A stretch of DNA of 19,474 bases from Acidobacteriota bacterium (GTDB lineage: Bacteria > Acidobacteriota > Terriglobia > UBA7540). Below, in pieces: positions 7,768 to 16,310 of the stretch. The notes beneath the pieces are model-generated. The model saw only the letters and a program-made list of their open reading frames with translations. It made no database searches and was not told the DNA's origin. Location: the NCBI GenBank assembly GCA_021827245.1, contig JAKAWN010000078.1:1-19474 (forward strand), given 5' to 3'. Both the position numbers and the translations under genes were made by a program. Within the stretch, counting starts at the first letter, position 1. Every line of letters starts with the position of its first letter.

Positions 7768-8367
7768 TCAGTCTCTGAGCTTCAGAAAATTCTCCAGAAT
7801 CTTCAATCCGACATCACCCGACTTTTCGGGATGGAATTGCACGGCGTAGACCGAACCCACTCGGATCGCCGCAGCAAAATTCTGGCCATATTCAGTCATC
7901 GCTGTGGTCTCCGCCGTCACAGGTCCGTAGTATGAATGGCAAAAGTAGGCAAAGCTCCCGTTCGGAACGCCTTTGAAAAGGCCATCCTTAGAGCGAATCT
8001 CCAACTGATTCCAGCCCAGATGCGGGACCTTGAAAACTCCCTCAAAGCGCTTTACACGGCCCGGCAGGAGTCCGAAACCCGCGCGGCCCGGAGCCTCATC
8101 GCTGGCCTCGTAGAGCGCCTGGAGGCCCAGGCAGATTCCCAGAAAGGGTTTCCCGGAGGTCATCTGGTCGCGAAGTGGTGCAATCATCTTCTTCGCCTCC
8201 AGTGCTTCCATCATGGCGCCGAAATGTCCCTGGCCGGGCAGAATGATCTTGGCTGCGGTCTGCAAGAGGTGGGCGTCCTCGACCGGTTCCGCCGGGAAGC
8301 CGAGATATTGAATGGCTCTCAGCACCGAGCCCACGTTGCCCGCGCCATAGTTGATAACACCGATCAT
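7768..8367 (-). CDS. hisH: Imidazole glycerol phosphate synthase, glutaminase subunit
   Basis: Class I glutamine amidotransferase that supplies ammonia to HisF. The start is ATG 8367, which overlaps the hisB stop by 4 bases (ATGA) and gives [15 protein letters not shown], the family N-terminus. A longer frame from 8421 adds residues encoded inside hisB. The protein has 199 residues. The catalytic triad is complete: C79 (LGICLGLQ), H179 and E181 (VQFHPEKSG). The oxyanion-strand region is ILPGQGHFG (42–50). The product should form a heterodimer with HisF, encoded next. Confidence 0.97.
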   Translation of the reverse strand: MIGVINYGAGNVGSVLRAIQYLGFPAEPVEDAHLLQTAAKIILPGQGHFGAMMEALEAKKMIAPLRDQMTSGKPFLGICLGLQALYEASDEAPGRAGFGLLPGRVKRFEGVFKVPHLGWNQLEIRSKDGLFKGVPNGSFAYFCHSYYGPVTAETTAMTEYGQNFAAAIRVGSVYAVQFHPEKSGDVGLKILENFLKLRD

Positions 8368-8957
8368 AAAAGTCCTTTGGTGGACGGAAGCTGGTCCTTC
8401 AGGCGTGCATCGCGCGAGCACGCGTAGCGCAGCGCGCGGGCAAGCGCCTTGAACAACGCCTCAACACCGTGGTGGCTCGAGCGGCCATAGGCAATCTTGA
8501 GGTGGATGTTGGCTCTGGCGCTCGACGCGAAGCCCTGGAAGAAATCTTCCAGCAGCTCTGACTGGAGGTCACCAACCTGGCGAGCGCGGATCGGTGCGTG
8601 AAGAACCAGGTAAGGCCGGCCGCTTAAGTCGATCGAGGCAATCGCCAGTGTTTCATCCATCGGCATCACAAAGTAGCCGGCGCGGTTGATCCCTTTTTTT
8701 GAACCGAGCGCCTGACGCAGTGCTTCTCCGAGCGCAATCCCCACATCTTCCACGGTGTGATGCTGGTCCACGTCAAGATCGCCGCGAGCTTTAAGATCGA
8801 GATCGAATCCGCCGTGCCGAGCAAAGAGTTCCAGCATGTGGTCAAGAAACCGGATGCCGCTGGAAACCGAGTATCGCCCGCGGCCATCAAGATCGAGCCG
8901 GACGCGAATGTCGGTTTCGGCGGTCTGCCGATGCAGCGATGCTACGCGCGCCTTCAT
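8364..8957 (-). CDS. hisB: Imidazoleglycerol-phosphate dehydratase (monofunctional)
   Basis: Dehydrates imidazole glycerol phosphate to imidazole acetol phosphate with a di-manganese centre. The start is ATG 8957, in a 4-base overlap with the hisC stop; AGGA lies 8 bases upstream. The protein has 197 residues, the dehydratase domain only. There is no HisN-type histidinol-phosphatase domain as in the E. coli HisB fusion. Metal-ligand motifs: DQHHTVED (H66, H67, E70) and [17 protein letters not shown] (H162, H163, E166). [20 protein letters not shown] (32–52) is also typical. Confidence 0.97.
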   Translation of the reverse strand: MKARVASLHRQTAETDIRVRLDLDGRGRYSVSSGIRFLDHMLELFARHGGFDLDLKARGDLDVDQHHTVEDVGIALGEALRQALGSKKGINRAGYFVMPMDETLAIASIDLSGRPYLVLHAPIRARQVGDLQSELLEDFFQGFASSARANIHLKIAYGRSSHHGVEALFKALARALRYACSRDARLKDQLPSTKGLL

Positions 8958-10078
8958 GAGGATCGTCCTGTTGAAGCACACTTTGAAGACTTCACTTGGG
9001 CGTACGTTCCGTTGCTGGATTCCATCATAGGCCTAAACTCTGAAAGCCCATCGGTCAACTGGCGTGTCTGCGCTGACGAGCCGATGGTGAAACGGAGGTA
9101 GCCTTGCAGGCGTGGGTCATAACTCCAGTCGCGAACAAGAACATCCTGCTTCCGCAGCTTGAGCGCGATTTCCGATGCCCTGGGTCCGACGCGCGCCAGA
9201 ACGAAATTCGAGGAACTCGGCACGTAGGCGATGCCGATGGCATCGAGATAGCGGCAGAATCTGTCTCGATTGCTGCACACTTGTCTTGCGTAACGCGCCA
9301 CGTATTGGTTATGACGGATTGCCTCAAGCGCGCAGGCCAGCGCCAGCGAATTCACAGCAAAAGGATTCTGTGCGCGGCGCATGGGATCGGCGATTTCGGG
9401 GTTGGTGAGGATACAACCCAGGCGCAGCCCGGCAAGACCATAAGCCTTTGAAAACGTCCGGGTGACGACAAGGTTGGGGAATTTCCGAATCCAGGGCAAG
9501 ACGGTTTCTCCAGAAAAATCGACGTAAGCCTCGTCCACCAGGATCAGCGTGTCTGGAGCTTCCTGCAGAATCTTGCGCAAGTGGGATTTTGAAACCGTGG
9601 TTCCTGTCGGATTATTTGGATTGGCGATGGCCATCCAGCGCGTGCGCTTGTTGACGGCCGCGAGCAGCATGTCGGCCGTAAGCCGGAAATTCTCATCGTA
9701 TCGGACACGTTTCGTGCGCCCGCCGGCGACATTGTGGAAGAACTCATAGACCGGGAACGTGGGCGCCGGAACTACCAGGTAATCGCCCGGACTTACGAAG
9801 GTGTCGCAAACCATCTTGATGGCATCGTCAGTGCCATTTGCGAGGAGCAGTTCGTCCGCGGATACGCCAAAGTATTTGGCGAGGGTCTCGCGGGCTTCTT
9901 CATATTCCGGATACCGCGACAGCCAGTCGCTGTTGAGTCTGTTGCGTAAAGCTCGCACCACTTGTGGGGCGCAGCCGACCGTGTTTTCATTAAAATCGAG
10001 CCGAAGTTTCCCGCCGCGTCCCTCGCGTGGAGGGCGGTATGGCTTCAGCCGCTCAACGGCTCTTCGGGGTCGAACCAT
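8954..10078 (-). CDS. hisC: Histidinol-phosphate aminotransferase
   Basis: PLP-dependent transamination of imidazole acetol phosphate with glutamate. The protein has 374 residues, fold type I aminotransferase. Seen: LDFNENTVG (28–35), [10 protein letters not shown] (80–89), NPNNPTGT (153–160), DEAYVDFSG (182–190), the Schiff-base lysine K211 in [15 protein letters not shown], and RFTIGS near the C-terminus. It starts inside hisD (26-base overlap), with AAGG just upstream of the ATG. Its stop forms an ATGA overlap with hisB. The last ~25 residues extend beyond the usual end of the family. Confidence 0.97.
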   Translation of the reverse strand: MVRPRRAVERLKPYRPPREGRGGKLRLDFNENTVGCAPQVVRALRNRLNSDWLSRYPEYEEARETLAKYFGVSADELLLANGTDDAIKMVCDTFVSPGDYLVVPAPTFPVYEFFHNVAGGRTKRVRYDENFRLTADMLLAAVNKRTRWMAIANPNNPTGTTVSKSHLRKILQEAPDTLILVDEAYVDFSGETVLPWIRKFPNLVVTRTFSKAYGLAGLRLGCILTNPEIADPMRRAQNPFAVNSLALACALEAIRHNQYVARYARQVCSNRDRFCRYLDAIGIAYVPSSSNFVLARVGPRASEIALKLRKQDVLVRDWSYDPRLQGYLRFTIGSSAQTRQLTDGLSEFRPMMESSNGTYAQVKSSKCASTGRSS

Positions 10079-11348
10079 GAACCTTAAACCTCGTTTCGAT
10101 GGAGTAAGCGTGGGCCTTCAGGCCCTCGGTGCGGGCCAGCGTAGTGACGGTCTTGCGAATGCGTCCCAGACCCTGCGGGGTCAATTCCTGCACTGAAATT
10201 GTCTTGACGAAATCGGCGGCGCTCAGCCCGCCGCGCAGGCGGGCGGCTCCGGCGGTGGGCAGGATGTGGTTGGTTCCGGAAGCGTAGTCGCCGGCCGCCA
10301 CGGGGCTGGCATCGCCCAGGAAGATGGATCCCGCCGCGCGTATGCGGTCCAGCATCCGGGTTGCGCTGTTGAGCAGCGTCAGGTGCTCGGGAGCGAAGAC
10401 ATTTGCCAGCTCGATCGCCTCTTCGACATTCTTCGTTATGACCACCGCTCCGTGTTTGCTCAACGCCTTAGCCGCGAGAGCCTTGTCTTGCTCGAAGACT
10501 TGTTCAAGCACTTTCTCTACGGCGCCCTGAACTTCAAGGGCAAGCTTGCGCGATGGAGTCAGGAAAATGGCCACCGCGTCAGGATCATGTTCGGCCTGCG
10601 CCACAAGGTCGGACGCAATCCACCCGGCATTGCCTTCCGATCCGACCACCACCAGTTCCGTGGGGCCTGCGACAAAGTCGATTCCGCAGTCGCCGGCCAC
10701 CAGCTTCTTGGCAGCGGCAACATAGCGATTGCCAGGACCGACGATCTTGTCGGCGCGCGGAACGCTTTCCGTGCCGTAGGCAAAAGCCGCGATGGCTTGC
10801 GCTCCGCCCAGGCGGAAAATCTTCTTGACGCCCAGAATGTCGGCGGCGACCAGGACAGCGGGGGCCGGCCGAGGGGAAGTGATCACAATATCCTGAACGC
10901 CCGCAACCTGTGCCGGAATCACGCTCATCAGGACTGTTGATGGCAGGGGAAAACGGCCGCCGGGCACGTAGCACGCTACACGGTCGAGCGGCCGGACAAT
11001 CTGGCTGACTTCAATGCCCGAGCCGTTGGTGATCTGCCACGAGCGCGGTAGTTGCTCGCGAGCGGCCTTGCGAATGTTCCGAGCAGCGGCCTGGACGGCA
11101 TCCGCGAATCCTTCCGGGACCAGGCGATAAGCCTTGACGACTTCCCGGCGCTTGACGGTGAGCCCGCCCAGGTCAAGGTCAATCTTGTCCAGCTCCAGAG
11201 TCCAATGCTGCAGCGCGCGATCACCGTTGCGGCGAACGTCGTTCAGAATGCGCCTGGCGGCGGATTCAGCCTTTTTAAGCTGCACCTCTCCCGAACGGAG
11301 AATTCGCTTGAGATTTCTGGTATCGGTGCTTCGAAATATTGGGATCAT
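10053..11348 (-). CDS. hisD: Histidinol dehydrogenase
   Basis: Zinc enzyme that oxidises histidinol to histidine in two NAD-dependent steps. The protein has 431 residues, full length. Zinc ligands fit Q251 and H254 (VAQAEHDPDA), D354 (AGDYASGTNHILPT) and H413. The catalytic pair is E321/H322 in FAPEHLTLL. Also seen: CYVPGGRFPLPSTVLM (126–141) and GPGNRYVAAAKKLV (204–217). The gene lies 60 bases after the LOG-family gene and overlaps hisC by 26 bases. Confidence 0.97.
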   Translation of the reverse strand: MIPIFRSTDTRNLKRILRSGEVQLKKAESAARRILNDVRRNGDRALQHWTLELDKIDLDLGGLTVKRREVVKAYRLVPEGFADAVQAAARNIRKAAREQLPRSWQITNGSGIEVSQIVRPLDRVACYVPGGRFPLPSTVLMSVIPAQVAGVQDIVITSPRPAPAVLVAADILGVKKIFRLGGAQAIAAFAYGTESVPRADKIVGPGNRYVAAAKKLVAGDCGIDFVAGPTELVVVGSEGNAGWIASDLVAQAEHDPDAVAIFLTPSRKLALEVQGAVEKVLEQVFEQDKALAAKALSKHGAVVITKNVEEAIELANVFAPEHLTLLNSATRMLDRIRAAGSIFLGDASPVAAGDYASGTNHILPTAGAARLRGGLSAADFVKTISVQELTPQGLGRIRKTVTTLARTEGLKAHAYSIETRFKVHGSTPKSR

Positions 11349-11408
11349 TTTTGCATCTCTGTTTCAGAGGCTTTCCGGACGTGGCTCCCTCATTGCCAGT
11401 TGCTCTAT

Positions 11409-11996
11409 TTACCTCAACGCCGCAAAGTCCCGGCAATCCTCGCTCCAAGGCGTGGCTGCAGAAATAGCCTGCGGCACTTCCTCCGGCTCGGTGACGAAGG
11501 TCCACATCTGGGCGTGCCTTGAATCCATAAAGCGCTCCCCGATGCACCGGTCAAGCAGACGGATCAGCGGCTGGTAATAAGATTGCGTATTCAGGATCAC
11601 GATGGCTCCCAGGTAGAGGCCGAGCCGCTTCCAGGTGATCGCTTCCATTAACTCTTCCAGAGTGCCTGACCCACCAGGCAGGGCGATGACCGCGTCCGCG
11701 CCTTCCAGCATTCGCTTTTTGCGCTCGTGCATGTCCCCGACCACGATGGTCTCCGGTATGTGCGGGTTCACCCATTCCAGCTTGATCATGAATTCCGGAA
11801 TCACTCCGACCACGCGGCCGCCCTCGGCCAGCACGCCGTCGGCGAGGCTCCGCATGGAACCGGCAGCACCCCCGCCGTAAACGACGGTAAAGTTGTTCCG
11901 GGCAAGCACCTGGCCCAGTCGCTCGGCCGCTCGCAGATAGGCGGGGTCGCACTGGCGGCTTGACCCGCAATAAACACAAACTCTCTGATTCGCCAT
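11409..11996 (-). CDS. LOG family protein (predicted nucleotide 5'-monophosphate phosphoribohydrolase)
   Basis: Family members cleave nucleoside 5'-monophosphates to a free base and ribose 5-phosphate; many were misannotated as lysine decarboxylases. The start is ATG 11996, with AGAGGGA 6 bases upstream, giving 195 residues (MANQRVCVYCGSS); a longer frame to 12035 is less likely. Seen: VYGGGAAGSMRSLADG (39–54), GVIPEFM (64–70), the MHERK motif (89–93) and the signature PGGSGTLEE (107–115). The usual GLMG after the glycine loop is replaced by SMRS. The gene sits between hisG and hisD in the same orientation with short gaps (47 and 60 bases). That suggests cotranscription with histidine synthesis, although its substrate cannot be read from sequence. 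Confidence 0.9.
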   Translation of the reverse strand: MANQRVCVYCGSSRQCDPAYLRAAERLGQVLARNNFTVVYGGGAAGSMRSLADGVLAEGGRVVGVIPEFMIKLEWVNPHIPETIVVGDMHERKKRMLEGADAVIALPGGSGTLEELMEAITWKRLGLYLGAIVILNTQSYYQPLIRLLDRCIGERFMDSRHAQMWTFVTEPEEVPQAISAATPWSEDCRDFAALR

Positions 11997-12043
11997 TTGA
12001 TATCCCTCTTGCCCCGTTTGCCATGACCGGGCCATTCGTACCT

Positions 12044-12916
12044 CTAGAGAACAATTTTGTTGAGCGGATATTCCACAATGCCCTGCGCATTCGCTGCCTT
12101 GAGTCGCGGAATGATTTCCCGCGCGGTCTTTTCCTCAATCACCGTGTTGACCGCGACCCATTCGGAATCGCTGAGGTCTGAAATTGTCGGCCGTTTCAGG
12201 GCAGGCAGCACGTCGAGTACCGCCTGGAGGCTTTCGCGCTTGACGTTCAGCATCAGGCCGACCTTGCCGGCCGCGTCGATCGCCCCCTTCAACAGCATCA
12301 CCAATGTCTCGACTTTCTGCCGCTTCCAGGGGTCGTTCCAGGCGGACTTATTCACGATGAACTTGGTGTTCGATTCGAGCACGGTTTCAACAATCCGCAG
12401 ACCATTGGCGCGCAGAGACGAGCCGGTTTCAGTGACTTCAACAATGGCGTCGGCCAGAACCGGCGGCTTCACTTCCGTCGCTCCCCAGGAAAATTCCACC
12501 TTGGCGTTGACCCCGTTCCTGGCCAGATAGCGCTTGGTCACATTGACCAGTTCCGTGGCAACAACTTTTCCTTGAAGATCCTTGACGCTCTGGATGTCCG
12601 ATTTCTCGGGCACGGCCAACACCCATCGAACCTTTCCAAAAGTGTTCTTGGCGTAGATCAGATCGGCCACTTCCATCACGCCGTCCTGGGTATTCTCAAG
12701 AATCCAGTCTCTGCCGGTCATGCCGGCATCCAGAACTCCGTCTTCGACGTAGCGCGACATTTCCTGCGCGCGGATCAGCATGCATTCAATTTCACTGTCA
12801 TCAATGACGGGGAAATAGGACCGTGAACTGACCGTAATCTCGTAGCCTGCCCGGCGAAAGAGTTGGAGGGACGCCTCCTGGAGGCTGCCCTTGGGTATTC
12901 CCAGTTTCAAGCTCAT
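12044..12916 (-). CDS. hisG: ATP phosphoribosyltransferase, long form
   Basis: First and committed step of histidine synthesis: ATP plus PRPP gives phosphoribosyl-ATP. The protein has 290 residues, so it is the long HisG with a C-terminal regulatory domain (about 213–290, [27 protein letters not shown] onward) that normally gives feedback inhibition by histidine. It should not need HisZ. Seen: [11 protein letters not shown] (5–15), the DAGMTGRDW segment (63–71) and the PRPP loop [14 protein letters not shown] (160–173). ATGA overlap with hisI; AGGAG lies 8 bases before the ATG. Confidence 0.97.
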   Translation of the reverse strand: MSLKLGIPKGSLQEASLQLFRRAGYEITVSSRSYFPVIDDSEIECMLIRAQEMSRYVEDGVLDAGMTGRDWILENTQDGVMEVADLIYAKNTFGKVRWVLAVPEKSDIQSVKDLQGKVVATELVNVTKRYLARNGVNAKVEFSWGATEVKPPVLADAIVEVTETGSSLRANGLRIVETVLESNTKFIVNKSAWNDPWKRQKVETLVMLLKGAIDAAGKVGLMLNVKRESLQAVLDVLPALKRPTISDLSDSEWVAVNTVIEEKTAREIIPRLKAANAQGIVEYPLNKIVL

Positions 12917-13302
12917 GCTTTGCTCTCCTGTTTCGAACTGCTGTAAACATCATCGGGATCGAATTCCCGCTGCGCGATGACTTCCTCGCCCTGCGGCGTC
13001 ACCTTGCGGAAGAAGCAGGATCGGTAACCCATGTGGCAGCAGCCGGGGCCCGCAAGCTCCGCCCGGATCAGCAGGGCATCCTTGTCGCAATCCACGCGGA
13101 CTTCGTGAACCCGCAACTTGTGGCCCGAGGTTTCGCCTTTTGTCCACAGTTTTTGCCGGCTGCGGCTGAAGAAGGTGACGTAACCGGTGCTCAGCGTCAT
13201 CTGGTAGGCCTGATCGTTCATATAGCCCAGCATCAGCACGTCGCCGGTCTGCCGGTCCTGAACAATGGCCGGGATGAGATTGTCCTGAAACTTTAAGTCC
13301 AT
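12913..13302 (-). CDS. hisI: Phosphoribosyl-AMP cyclohydrolase (monofunctional HisI)
   Basis: Opens the adenine ring of phosphoribosyl-AMP, the third pathway step. The protein has 129 residues, the cyclohydrolase domain alone with no fused HisE pyrophosphohydrolase. Seen: [10 protein letters not shown] (24–33), [17 protein letters not shown] (44–60), the metal-site motif DCDKDAL (71–77), and [11 protein letters not shown] (87–97) supplying the remaining Cys ligands. CGGAG lies 11 bases upstream of the ATG. It is the first structural gene after the His attenuator; the start codon is 22 bases past the terminator T tract. Confidence 0.96.
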   Translation of the reverse strand: MDLKFQDNLIPAIVQDRQTGDVLMLGYMNDQAYQMTLSTGYVTFFSRSRQKLWTKGETSGHKLRVHEVRVDCDKDALLIRAELAGPGCCHMGYRSCFFRKVTPQGEEVIAQREFDPDDVYSSSKQESKA

Positions 13303-13324
13303 GTTTCTCGATGCTCCGTTGCGT

Positions 13325-13362
13325 AAAAAATAAAAAACCCGCTAACCTTGATCGTCAGCGGG
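13325..13362 (-). terminator. Intrinsic terminator of the his attenuator
   Basis: On the - strand CCCGCTGAC (13362–13354) pairs with GTTAGCGGG (13346–13338), a 9-bp stem with one G·U pair and the 7-base loop GATCAAG. TTTTTTATTTTTT follows at once (13337–13325). It lies between the His-rich leader peptide and hisI, so it terminates transcription before the structural genes unless an alternative fold forms. Confidence 0.93.
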
Positions 13363-13412
13363 CTCTAACTCAACTCGGATCTTAATTCTCGATTAGGCCA
13401 GCACCCACTGAC
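13354..13412 (-). promoter_or_regulatory. Predicted antiterminator pairing of the his leader
   Basis: GTCAGTGGG (13412–13404), inside the last codons of the leader peptide, is complementary to CCCGCTGAC (13362–13354), the 5' arm of the terminator, over 9 bp with one G·U pair. The two folds exclude each other. A ribosome stalled on the His codons would leave the first strand free; a ribosome at the leader stop (13395–13393) would cover it. A possible early hairpin is ACCACA (13427–13422) with TGTGGT (13418–13413). Confidence 0.82.
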
Positions 13413-13467
13413 ACCACACCTTGTGGTTCCCATGATGGTGATGGTGATGTGCCGGTGCGTACCGCAT
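13393..13467 (-). CDS. hisL: his operon leader peptide
   Basis: A 24-codon frame from ATG 13467 to TAA 13393. It begins MRYAPA, continues with six consecutive His codons (13449–13432, mixed CAT and CAC), and then has Gly-Asn and a seventh His at 13425–13423 before the tail KVWCQWVLA. Such His runs in a short frame before a terminator and his genes are the mark of a translation-coupled attenuator. No Shine-Dalgarno is visible, and the predicted transcription start is only about 5 bases upstream, so translation may be leaderless. The peptide itself is probably not functional; stalling at scarce His-tRNA is the signal. Confidence 0.92.
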   Translation of the reverse strand: MRYAPAHHHHHHGNHKVWCQWVLA

Positions 13468-13479
13468 AGAGTAATTTAC

Positions 13480-13506
13480 ATTAAAGCACGCCGCGCAATT
13501 TGTCAA
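13480..13506 (-). promoter_or_regulatory. Promoter of the his operon
   Basis: A perfect TTGACA -35 (13506–13501) is followed on the - strand by TGC TTTAAT, an extended -10 with TTTAAT at 13485–13480 (spacer 15). A 17-base spacing would instead give TAATGT (13483–13478). Either choice places the transcription start near 13473–13471, a few bases before the leader ATG at 13467. Confidence 0.75.
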
Positions 13507-13628
13507 CAAACAGTTGTCCCCCAATCCCACTCGCGATTCCACACAGCCATGGGCCTTCTGAGTCCCAGCCGTTTTGCCGCGCACCGGCTTCCAACGGCCA
13601 GCCTGCTCCTCTGGAAGTTTGTATTCAA

Positions 13629-13658
13629 TTGACCTCCATTGGACCCGGTTGCTAAGAT
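13629..13658 (+). promoter_or_regulatory. Predicted promoter of the TPR-protein gene
   Basis: TTGACC (13629–13634) and TAAGAT (13653–13658) are separated by 18 bases. They lie about 30 bases before the GTG start at 13689 and point away from the his promoter. The stretch between the two promoters (13507–13628) holds no gene or obvious operator. Confidence 0.5.
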
Positions 13659-13688
13659 GACGTAAGTGAAAGTAATGGAGGAAGAACC

Positions 13689-14408
13689 GTGGATCGATAT
13701 ACACGCCATCAGTTGAAGCATGATGACTTCCAGGAAAAAATGGATGCGCTTCAAGTTTTTGTTGAGGAGCACCTGAAACAGATCATCATGATTGGCGTGG
13801 CGGTGATTGTGGTGGCCGGAGCGGTGTGGGGGATTAAAAGCTATTACGCCAAGCAGGAAGGCGCCGCGAACGCCGAGCTGCAAACGGCTATCACTACCTT
13901 CCAGGCATACGTTGGCAGCGGGCAAGAGAGCAACCTGCTGGGCGCCGGTGAAAGCTTTCCCACGGCCAAGGCGAAGTATCAGAAAGCTCTCACGCAATTT
14001 TCCGAAGTCGTCAAGAATTATCCTCGCACAAAGGCGGGCGCGTATGCCCTGATTCAAATGGGAATTTGCCAGTCGGAGTTGGGCAATGAGACGGCCGCCA
14101 TCAAGACCTTGCAGAATGCCAGCAAGAATTCGGACAAAGAGGTTGCTTCTCAGGCCCGGTTTGCACTGGCAGGGGTCCTGGCGAAAACCGGGAAAATGGC
14201 TGAGGCCGCCAAGATCTATCAGGATCTTGCAAACCATCCCACAACGATGGTTCCCCGTGCAACGGCTCTGCTGGCCATGGCAGACGCTTACCGCGCCACA
14301 GAACCGAAACGGGCACGCGAGATTTACGAGCAGGTCCAGAAAGAGTTCGGCTCGGATGCTGTGATTGCGGAAGTCTTGAAACAACAACTTGCCAGCTTGC
14401 CCCGGTAG
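13689..14408 (+). CDS. Membrane-anchored tetratricopeptide-like protein (YfgM-like)
   Basis: GTG start with GGAGGA (13677–13682) just upstream; 239 residues. A short basic cytoplasmic N-terminus is followed by one membrane segment (about 31–48, IIMIGVAVIVVAGAVWGI). The rest is an Ala-rich helical domain with TPR-like helix pairs (for example about 104–130 and 142–175, with YPRTKAGAYALIQMGICQSELG and AKTGKMAEAAKIYQDLA). This layout matches the YfgM/ancillary SecYEG-associated and YbgF-like families, where the TPR domain lies outside the membrane. The exact role is uncertain. It is divergent from the his operon and upstream of the ETF-QO gene. Confidence 0.75.
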   Translation: MDRYTRHQLKHDDFQEKMDALQVFVEEHLKQIIMIGVAVIVVAGAVWGIKSYYAKQEGAANAELQTAITTFQAYVGSGQESNLLGAGESFPTAKAKYQKALTQFSEVVKNYPRTKAGAYALIQMGICQSELGNETAAIKTLQNASKNSDKEVASQARFALAGVLAKTGKMAEAAKIYQDLANHPTTMVPRATALLAMADAYRATEPKRAREIYEQVQKEFGSDAVIAEVLKQQLASLPR

Positions 14409-14434
14409 GCCGCAGCGTTGCAACGCTTGCTTCC

Positions 14435-14464
14435 GAAGGCACCCGGTCGCCTTCCTGCGTTTTT
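14435..14464 (+). terminator. Possible weak terminator after the TPR-protein gene
   Basis: GAAGGC (14435–14440) pairs with GCCTTC (14449–14454) around an 8-base loop. A run of five T begins 5 bases after the stem (14460–14464). The displaced T run makes it a weak candidate. It lies between the TPR-like gene and the ETF-QO gene. Confidence 0.35.
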
Positions 14465-14573
14465 CTTGCGGCAACTTTCCGCCTGAGTTTTTCATGATAA
14501 ATTCTGAGATGCAGCCGTACGCCTTTCGCCGGAAGGCGACGTGCACTGCCACTGGAACAAAGGACCGTTGCTG

Positions 14574-16253
14574 ATGCCGGTAGGCGAAAGAGAAATGCTC
14601 GAAACTGACGTCGTGATTGTGGGTGCGGGACCTGCGGGGCTCAGTTGCGCTTTGCGCCTGGCCCAGTTGTTCCAGCAGCATAATGAGAATCCCCCTTCCG
14701 GACCACCGCTCTCTCCAGAGAATATTTACGTTTTGGAAAAGGCCGCCGAGATTGGGGCCCATTGCCTTTCCGGTGCTGTTCTGGACCCGCGCTCGTTGGG
14801 CGAGCTTGTTCCAGACTTTGAATCGAAAGACGCGCCGCTCGAATCTCCGGTGACGGATGACGCTGTCTACTTCCTCACTCGGTCGGGACAGTGGAAATTG
14901 CCGGTCATCCCTCCGTTTCTGCAGAATCATGGAAACTACGTCATATCGGTCAATAAACTGGCGAAATGGCTGGGCGGGTTGGTGGAGGCTTCCGGAGTGA
15001 GCCTGTTCCCGGGATTCGCCGGCGCGGAAATCCTTTACGACGGCCAGCGGGTGGCGGGAATCCGCACAGATGACAAGGGGATCGACAAGAACGGAAATCC
15101 CAAGTCCAACTTCCAACCGGGTTACGATCTGCGAGCCAGAGTGACGGTTTTCGCGGAAGGAACGCGCGGATCGCTGGCCAAGGAGCTTGTCCGTAAAAAG
15201 GGCCTCGACCGGAGCGCGAACCCGCAGGCCTACTCGCTGGGGGTGAAGGAACTCTGGCAGATTCCTGCCGGGCGCGTCCGCCGCGGCCAGGTGATTCACA
15301 CGGCCGGTTGGCCGCTCGGTTCGCGGCAATTTGGAGGCGGCTTTATTTATGCGCTTGAAGAGACGCAACTTTCTGTTGGTCTCGTGGCAGGACTCGATGC
15401 CGAAGACCCGCGCTTTGATGTTCACAACAGCTTCCAGCAATTCAAGCTGCACCCCTTTGTGAAAGCTCTGATCGACGGCGGAGAGATGGTTCGTTACGGC
15501 GCGAAGACCATCCCTGAGGGCGGGTATTTTTCCATTCCTGCGACGGCAACGGACGGCGCGCTGATTGTCGGGGATGCCGCCGGCTTCCTGAATGCCCAGC
15601 GGCTGAAGGGCATCCACCTGGCCATCAAAACCGGCATGCTGGCCGCAGAGACGATTTTCGAAGCTCTTCGCCAGCAGGATTGCTCGCAGGCGGCGCTCAG
15701 CCAGTTTGAGGCGAAATGGCGCGCAAGCTGGGTTCAGGAAGAACTCTGGAAGATTCGCAATTACCGCCAGGGCTTTGAGCACGGTTTCTGGCCAGGCGTG
15801 CTGCACGCGGGCTTGCAGATGGCCACCGGCGGAAGAGGCGCCCATGCGCGCTACCCTCTGCGAAAAGACCACGAGCATATGAAGCATCTCAGCCAGGTTT
15901 CGCCGAACGGCGTTGTGAAGATCAAGCCCGACGGAAAGCTGACATTCGATAAGCTGTCGGACGTTTACCGCTCCGGAACACACCACGAGGAAGACCAGCC
16001 ATGCCACCTGAAGATTGCTGATTTCGACATCTGCAACAACCGCTGCACGCGGGAATACGGCAACCCCTGCCAGCACTTCTGCCCCGCCGCCGTATACGAA
16101 ATGGAAGACGACCCGGAAGGCTCCGGCAAACGGTTGAAGATCAACGCCTCGAACTGCGTCCATTGCAAGACGTGCGACATCGCGGACCCTTATGAGATCA
16201 TTACCTGGACGGTTCCTGAGGGCGGCGGGGGGCCGCGCTACGATCGAATGTAA
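14574..16253 (+). CDS. Electron transfer flavoprotein-ubiquinone oxidoreductase
   Basis: Passes electrons from ETF to the quinone pool, as in fatty acid and amino acid oxidation; peripheral on the inner membrane. The ATG at 14574 is chosen (559 residues; AGGA 9 bases upstream). GTG 14541 and ATG 14595 are in-frame alternatives. Seen: the FAD-binding VVIVGAGPAGLSCALRLA near the N-terminus, LSGAVLDPRSL, GDAAGFLNAQRLKGIHLAIKTGMLAAE, and at the C-terminus a 4Fe-4S site with C503 (FCPAAVYE), C528, C531 and C534 (NCVHCKTCDIADPYEIITW), ending in PEGGGGPRYDRM as in the mitochondrial enzyme. The etfA/etfB partners are not in the window. Confidence 0.95.
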   Translation: MPVGEREMLETDVVIVGAGPAGLSCALRLAQLFQQHNENPPSGPPLSPENIYVLEKAAEIGAHCLSGAVLDPRSLGELVPDFESKDAPLESPVTDDAVYFLTRSGQWKLPVIPPFLQNHGNYVISVNKLAKWLGGLVEASGVSLFPGFAGAEILYDGQRVAGIRTDDKGIDKNGNPKSNFQPGYDLRARVTVFAEGTRGSLAKELVRKKGLDRSANPQAYSLGVKELWQIPAGRVRRGQVIHTAGWPLGSRQFGGGFIYALEETQLSVGLVAGLDAEDPRFDVHNSFQQFKLHPFVKALIDGGEMVRYGAKTIPEGGYFSIPATATDGALIVGDAAGFLNAQRLKGIHLAIKTGMLAAETIFEALRQQDCSQAALSQFEAKWRASWVQEELWKIRNYRQGFEHGFWPGVLHAGLQMATGGRGAHARYPLRKDHEHMKHLSQVSPNGVVKIKPDGKLTFDKLSDVYRSGTHHEEDQPCHLKIADFDICNNRCTREYGNPCQHFCPAAVYEMEDDPEGSGKRLKINASNCVHCKTCDIADPYEIITWTVPEGGGGPRYDRM

Positions 16254-16310
16254 AGGCGCGCAGGGGCGACCGCGCGGCCACAGAGAACGGCCTGGCTCCG
16301 GATTGGCGGA

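Noticed and set aside
13303..13506. A T-box riboswitch in front of hisI
   Set aside because: No T-box consensus or long structured leader is present; the His-codon run and the alternative pairing within about 150 bases explain the control region.
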